A stretch of DNA of 64,000 bases from Nageia nagi. Its lineage: Eukaryota > Pinophyta. The notes beneath the pieces were generated by a model. It did not search any database and was not told the DNA's origin. It saw only the letters and a program-made list of their open reading frames with translations. Positions 58,211 through 64,000 of the stretch are shown here, one piece after another. Position 1 is the stretch's first letter, and the number at the start of each line of letters is the position of its first letter. The stretch is taken from contig JBITNC010000001.1 in NCBI GenBank assembly GCA_050084985.1, forward strand, positions 165,478,001 to 165,542,000, read 5' to 3'. The position numbers were made by a program, and so were the translations under genes.

Positions 58211-61200
58211 ATGGCTTCCAGTATCAGACCACCTCCATCCAGAGCCAGGAAAATTCAAGGGCAACTATTTGAGAGACATGTGACCAAGAACTAGATGGCT
58301 TGGCTTTCGAAAGAAAGTCTTATTGAATTTCAAGAAAGAGAGAGACTAGAACTCCCTGAGGCCAAATTCAAGGGGAGGTACATCTTTGTTGGTGATACAG
58401 CCTAGGGAAACTTGGACCCCGTCCAAACTTTAGCCTCCACAGCCTCTATCAGTAAGGAGGATTTATCAAAAGAGCTCATCCACACATGTGCCTTGTTCAA
58501 CGCCACTATGATGCCTTTTGCAATACCCTTTCCTGACTTATGCTACAAGGTAACCAGGAAATATGAATATGACAAGAAAGTCCTATGGGACATAGAAGGA
58601 AATGTAATCATGGACTTCTCCCTCATTGGGATTGAAGCAGCCTTTGGCTGAAGAAGGTATGCGGACGATTACACAGTGGCACACTGAAGAATTCCATGAT
58701 TCCACAACCCGGCCTGGGGACTACATTCAGCCCTAGTTACTGGAAGATTACCAAAATCTTCAAGGTCTGAGGTTGATCAGCACTCGTAGAGAGGAGTTTG
58801 CCTGTTGTGGCCAAGATGATCACTCTTTTGTCTAGGGTCACTGGTCAGGAGAACGATGTGAAGTACAAGAAGGAGTTAATAGGCTTCATTGCAATTATCA
58901 ACTCGAGGAGAGCTATTCGATGGGCTAGGGTAATCAATGATGCACTATGCCACTAGTTAGCCTATTTTGGCTCGTTGAAGAGATTTTACATGAATTCCTA
59001 TCTTGTGTACTTATTATTGCATGGCAAGGTCAGATCCAGGGAACTAGCTGATGAAATATATTTAGGACAAAAGAACACCCTTGTGTGGCAAGCTTATCCA
59101 AAGTGGTGGTACCAGAACAAGTTCCAACATTTTTGTGAGAGACAGACCGTTGGGAGTATGATATCTACAAAGATATCAAAGGGAAGTCCGTAGTAAAGAA
59201 GATTTTTGATGCAACCATTCAAGCTATTAGTGTACATATAGATTTCTTCTTGTAGAACGTTGACCATACATTCATCAGAGTCTATGGCTCAAAGGAGCCC
59301 CTACTCTTGCCAAGATACGTCGATGATATGCTTATCCTCATGGAATTTGCCAGGCAACTTTTATTTTTGAAAGAAAAAGTCTGGAAGAAGAAGAACAGGG
59401 CCATTAACTTGCCAATCTCAATTGTAAGGTATGTGTGTCAGATGTGGGTCAAGGCAGCCAATATGAAGAAGGAACTGCAGCAATATGTCTTTTCCAAGGA
59501 GGCAACTACAAGAAACTATGATCATAGGGGCATAATTGCACATTTCTATAGCATTGCATTCCACAAACCTATTGTGTTTCCGCATGTCTTTGGGGAGTGT
59601 GGAGAAGTACCGAAACGTGTAGGATGAGGAGGAGATTGCAAAGGTAGATGCTCTTTTGAACATGAAAAAGGCTCTCCTCCAAGCAGCAAAACTACCTCAG
59701 AGACCCCATACCATTAAATCTAGATCACAAGAGGTCCCTCTCAGGATCAGGTCATCCCCTCCTCTAGTTCGTGTTGCACTCCCGCCAGCTAAGGTACCCT
59801 TGCTTCCCATTGGCAAGAGGCAAGAAACTCCAAGGGAACACATTCCAGGCCCTAGCAAGCATAATGGTGATGACTGATCTCAAGGATGCTAGCTATCGTG
59901 CTATTCCCTTGGATGTGCTGGATGATGTAGTGGATGAGGCTTGTGCCAGTGATTCACCCAAGAAAGCGATCCCTTCCAGGCTCACTCATTCTCCTGGATG
60001 CAGAGAGAAAATCCCCCCCTTGCAACCAAGTTCTAGTTCCAGTTCTGAACGCTCCACTTCCTCTTTCGACGAAGAGACTGATGAAGAGCCCGACCATACA
60101 ATAGAAGACTCCAAAGAAGAGTCAGAAAGTCATGGTGGAAGAGAAGAAGAGGAAGAAGATGATGATGATGATGATGCTACTGTTGTCCCTGAGCAAGAAG
60201 ATGAAGCTATAGGTGCATCTGCACCTGACGAGACAAAGATTGAAACTCTCCCAGATGACAATAAGATAGTGGACATTGGGACCTATGATGATGATGAGGT
60301 CCTGATCGTTGGAGATAGGTGTGCTAGAGAGGTGGGTGCCTCCAAACCCTCCCTGCCAAGCATAGGAAGAAGTCCCCTTCCTCTTCGCATAAATCCTCTA
60401 CAAAGAGAACGAGCCATGAGACATCTCCTCAGCCACGCAAAGGCATATCTATATGTGGTGATGGAGGAGATAAAGAGAACGAAGGAGAGACTGAGGAATA
60501 GAAGAAGAAAAGAAGGCAGGAAGAGCACCAAGGTAAGGAGATTACCTTAATTCCAACTACTCCAGCGAAAGAGGTCAAGAAGATCAACAAAGGATAATTG
60601 TTGGTACAAAGGTTTCCTCCCCAGCCAGCAACCAAGCATCCAGATCTTGACCTAGATGTCTACCAGCCCTCAGCATGAGTATGGCTCATGATGAAGATAT
60701 AGACCAGGATCTATGCTCTAAAGATGAGGAAGAGGAGCTTTTAGATGATGAAAAGATTTGAAGGGTTGACACATTTGTTTCCACCTACCGAAAGGAAATC
60801 TCCAACAGCCATTGCTATTCAAAGGAAAAACATCCTTAGAAAGCAGAAGACTGTGTCATCAAGACATTCAAGATGCCTATGAAGCTAGGATTGACAGCTC
60901 GTAAACATATAGTTACTCATAATGTTGCAATCATGAAGTAAGAGGGGTATGAAGCCAAGAAGTGAAGAGGTTGAAAAAGAAACTCACGACTAGCAGGAAG
61001 ATCATCGAGTCCTAGAAGATCAGTATCACCCCCTTAGATCTGTAGAAGCATACCTCATTCCATGAGGGATGGGAGTTGATGAAGGTGCAATTAAAAAGCG
61101 AAATGATAAAGGCTATTGAGAGGTTGTCTTCTTGAATCTACAAGCTCCTTGCTAAACATGTAGAAACTAGGGACCTTAAGACACAAATCTCAGCACACCT

Positions 61201-61738
61201 TAGCACATTGAACAGCCATCTTCCCAACGTCTTCCATCTGCAGCATGTTTACGCTAACAATCCTGAAAAGTTAGTCTACTGCCACAAGTTCACATACCAC
61301 CATGTTTGGTTGAATCACGCACTTGAAAAATGCAACGCAGTCCTGAAGATCAGAATCCCCTTGAGAAAGGAGGTCGAGGAACAAATGTGTGACTATGCCT
61401 ATCAGCTCAAGTTCCAAGGGGAGGACAACAATGTGAGAAAGAAGGAGGCGGTATTGGAAGAGGCTCCAAACCTGATACAGGAGCATTTAGATATCAATGA
61501 CCTCAGTTTGATGAAGGCAAGGCATCCTATCGTCCACGAAAGGCAGATGGTCATCTGGAGGCACTAGATGCGGGCTACATTGAAGATAGAGGACTACTTT
61601 CAGCAGAATGGTAGCACCATTGGTATGATTTTCAAGGGCATACGGAAGACTATGGTGTTCTTGGAGGAGACCATTGAGTCATATGGTCTCACCAACGAGG
61701 AGTGGAACTCCGCCAGTATCGGATCAAATCTGGCCTAG
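58211..61738 (+). pseudogene. element B ORF (MASS family), broken
   Basis: From ATG 58211 (MASSIRPPPSRARK) to TAG 61736-61738, about 1,175 codons with scattered stops and frameshifts. Order: ERERLELPEAKF; LFNATMMPFAIPFPDLCYKV (58493-58552); IEGNVIMDFSLIGIEAAFG; KMITLLSRVTGQEN; LKRFYMNSYLVYLLLHGK (near 58975-59028); YPKWWYQNKFQHF; LPRYVDDMLILMEFARQLL (59309-59365); then a strongly acidic, Ser/Glu/Asp-rich linker (60040-60300) and helical, coiled-coil-like C-terminal half. The first half parallels the element A ORF block by block. The YVDD string is coincidental: no other RT block surrounds it. Family unknown to me; a structural (gag-like) role is only a guess. Confidence 0.7.
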
Positions 61739-63177
61739 GTCTGATCAACCAGCAGATTTTGTTTGCGGTATCTTTTCTTTTGTTTAATGCATATTTGATG
61801 GTTGTTATTTCAGACTCTATTTCACTTGATTTGACTAGTGTAGGGATGAGTTTTTGCTCTCATCAAGTCAAATCTGTTAGACTCATTTATGACTCTGATC
61901 GGTGCAAGGATGAGGTTTTTCTCCCGCCGGTTCAAGTGTCAGACCCCTTATTGCATATTTGATTTGCTTTTGAGTAGATTAAGAAGTAGATTAAATGCAT
62001 TTTGGTAGTGACATTTATATTTGGTCTGACTTTTAAGTGCCACTTGCATCGATTCATGTGAACAATCTGATTTTGTATTGGTTTGTGTGTTTGTGTGTGT
62101 GCACACCATATCAAATTTGATGCCTTTAGGGCTACACTTCTAGTGGCCTAGTTATACCCCATCATGGTCATTTAGAAGAAGATTTTGCATTTGGGATTTT
62201 TGCATGACATTATGCATTTTTGCATATGTGAGACTCTACACTTAATAAAAATATTGCATATTGAGGATCTTGCATTTTGGGATGTTGGCTACAAGCTTTT
62301 GTATGTGTAAGAATTTTTGAGTTGTTGCATCTGTTATAACTGAGGTTTATTGTATTTCATATGAATGCAACGAGGTTTTTCTACATATGTTTGGGTTGTT
62401 GCATCCTTAAGCTTTTACATTTTGTTGCATAGAGGTTCATTGCATAAGGGGTTTCTATGCATGTTCATCATTGAATATCATCATGAATGTATTTCTTTTG
62501 AGGAATGAGATTATAAAGTTAATACTATGAAGGATGTCATTTGTGGGATCATGCATATTTGAATAGCTTTTCTCTTGGAGTTACGTATTGAATATTGATT
62601 GAAGTGGTTTGAGTTGTTCTTTGCATGGTTTGCATGTAAGTGAATGTATTATGAGGCTCATAACTTATCTTTATACCATTCGGTTAGGTTTTTGTGCTCA
62701 CACCCTCACTTCATTTATTTCTCCCCATTGAGTCTTCCACCAAAGACCCCACAACTTCTTGCTCTCGTCTGGTAGTGATTTGAGTATATTTTGCTATTTT
62801 CTTCCTGGCTTGATAGTGAGTACATTGACCTTAATGAATCTGAAGATGACCTGCCGAGACACTGCATCACTGGTGATACCTTCATAAGTTCATTTTTACT
62901 TGTATTCCTTTGCATTTATCCTTGTGTTTTGTCCCTGCATTTGTGATCTTTCTTCTCATTTGTTCACATTTGTAGTCTTTCCTCATTGTGAAGAAGAATT
63001 CTGAAGTTGTATTTCCCTTGTATACGGTTAACAACATGCATCTCTGACTACTATGCCTTCAAGACCATATTCCATGTGAGCGCTTGGGGTAACCAGTCCT
63101 TTCAGGCGGAAACAAGTAACAATGTTTCCTCTAAGTCTTGTGCATGTTTTGGACTAGGAAAGAAAAACATACCAACA
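61739..63177 (+). other. 3' region of element B
   Basis: Non-coding, AT-rich, many TTGCAT words; contains a duplicated phrase (CTTGATTTGACTAGT... and TCATCAAGTCAAATC, partly inverted) near 61815-61872 and a short GT repeat near 62085-62100. No clear copy of the element's first bases, so I cannot define a 3' LTR. Confidence 0.5.
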
Positions 63178-63182
63178 AATGG

Positions 63183-64000
63183 GTCTTTTCTGGATCCCTA
63201 GGAATGTGAACCAACAAATTAAAACCCTCATGCGGAACTTTCCATGGTGTGGCAACTCAAAGGAAAGGAAAACCCACCTAGTACCCAAGTAGACTGTTTG
63301 TTCAGACTTGGAATTGGGAGGTTTGGGCATCAAAACTATTTGTATCATGACTATTGCCTTAATTGGCAGGCTAGAATGGCAGTGCTACAAACAATCTGAC
63401 TCCCGATGGAGCCAAGCATTTAGATCCAAATACTTAGATCACTTTTCTCCCCATAGAATTTTCACAGCAGTAAATCTTCCTTTCGATTCTATGATTTGGA
63501 ATGGATGAGGAAGGCCAGGGACCATATATCACATCTCTTGAAATGGGTCACTTTTGGAAAGATACATGGCTGTCAACAACGCCGCTAGCATAGTTAAACA
63601 AGTTCAAGTAGCTGCAAAACTTGCTCATCCAAATAAGAGGAGAACATTTTGTTGATTACATAGAATGGAGCAATGTTGATGGCCGACTGTTACCAAAATG
63701 GCGCAGTCTTGACATAATTCCTGAAGATCTTAGCGCTGAACAAAAGGCTCTAGAGTCCATGTTACTACTTTATAAGCTTACGCCAGATGAAGAAGACCAC
63801 CTCATCTAGGCCCCAACTTCGATGAGAGACTATACAGTTAGATCAGCGTACACCAATCTGGCTCCCCCTCTTCCTCCAGCTTGGCCTCTTATTGTTTGAA
63901 ACAAAATATGGAAATCAAAAGACTGGCACAAGGCCAGTTTCTTCTTACGGGCTGCCACACAGCAAATTCCTCTCCAACAAGCAATTATTCAAGAGAGGTT
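63183..64000 (+). pseudogene. LINE ORF2, region after RT, running off the window
   Basis: Continues the LINE after element B: FWIPRNVNQQIKTLMRNFPW, LELGGLGIKTICIMTIALIG and FRSKYLDHFSPHRI, the conserved tail after the RT thumb. Then a 62-codon open stretch (63621-63809) and MRDYTVRSAYTNLAPPLPPA followed by an IWKSKDWHKASFFL-like zf-RVT start, as in other plant LINEs. Stops and frameshifts near 63200, 63290, 63505 and 63810. The 3' end lies outside the window. Confidence 0.85.

Larger units (their letters stand above)
56504..63177 (+). mobile_element. element B: large unclassified element with MASS-type ORF (plus strand)
   Basis: 6.7 kb, ends TGCTGTGCCCC and ATACCAACA, bounded by GATGG (56499-56503) and AATGG (63178-63182) inside the LINE RT. 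Removing it with one duplication gives LVF*MGLFWIPRNVNQQ in a single frame. Order: 56504-58210 with tandem hairpin-like repeats and three TATA-like boxes; ORF 58211-61738; 1.4 kb of 3' sequence. The first ~45 bp share CAAAAT and GAGGACCCT-CGAAA with the start of element A, and the ORF is related to that of A. No RT, integrase or LTR pair found. Confidence 0.75.

Noticed and set aside
59309-59365. YVDD string in the element B ORF, resembling an RT active site
   Set aside because: No other RT block flanks it, and the related element A has FVSN at the same place.

Overview
The window looks like nuclear DNA from a seed plant with a large, repeat-rich genome, probably a gymnosperm. The evidence is one clear plant-specific gene (a LOB-domain transcription factor with a plant-type intron), captured fragments of an organellar-RNA-type PPR gene, and about 50 kb of nested plant retrotransposons, a LINE, a hAT remnant, a SINE and a MITE-like element. 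The species assignment is inference. Only the LBD gene looks like an intact host gene.

Layout. 1-10.8 kb: a decayed Ty3/gypsy element (Tat-like, with a second RNase H) split by a complete but dead Ty1/copia element at 2586-8464. 10.8-14.0 kb: AT-rich spacer with a MITE-like inverted-repeat element. 14.1-15.0 kb: two-exon LBD gene. 16.03-16.18 kb: tRNA-derived SINE with a 17-bp target duplication. 17.76-23.07 kb: gypsy-type element with gag and protease only; a degenerate minisatellite sits where pol should be. 23-32 kb: old remnants (minus-strand retroelement leaders, gypsy integrase, a gag-like frame, the C-terminal part of a hAT transposase). 32.4-64 kb: one plant LINE cut by two large insertions, here called element A (36867-55772, minus strand) and element B (56504-63177, plus strand). 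Removing each insertion with one copy of its 5-bp target duplication restores the LINE reading frame.

Elements A and B are the most unusual content. They share weakly similar termini (TG...CAACA), weakly similar first ~45 bp, tandem hairpin-like repeats followed by TATA boxes, and a very long open frame (about 1,070 and 1,175 codons) starting MASS. The encoded proteins are clearly related to each other but match no family I recognise. I see no LTR pair, reverse transcriptase or integrase in either. Element A is itself interrupted inside this frame by a young copia element (40718-50047; LTRs differ at about 7 of 500 positions) that carries PPR gene fragments in its long leader and seven tandem RNA hairpins in its 3' region, with compensatory base changes between copies.

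Insertion order is readable: the LINE is older than A and B, and A is older than the second copia element; the first copia element is younger than the gypsy element it splits. All assignments are from reading motifs and reading-frame continuity by eye; no database search was run.
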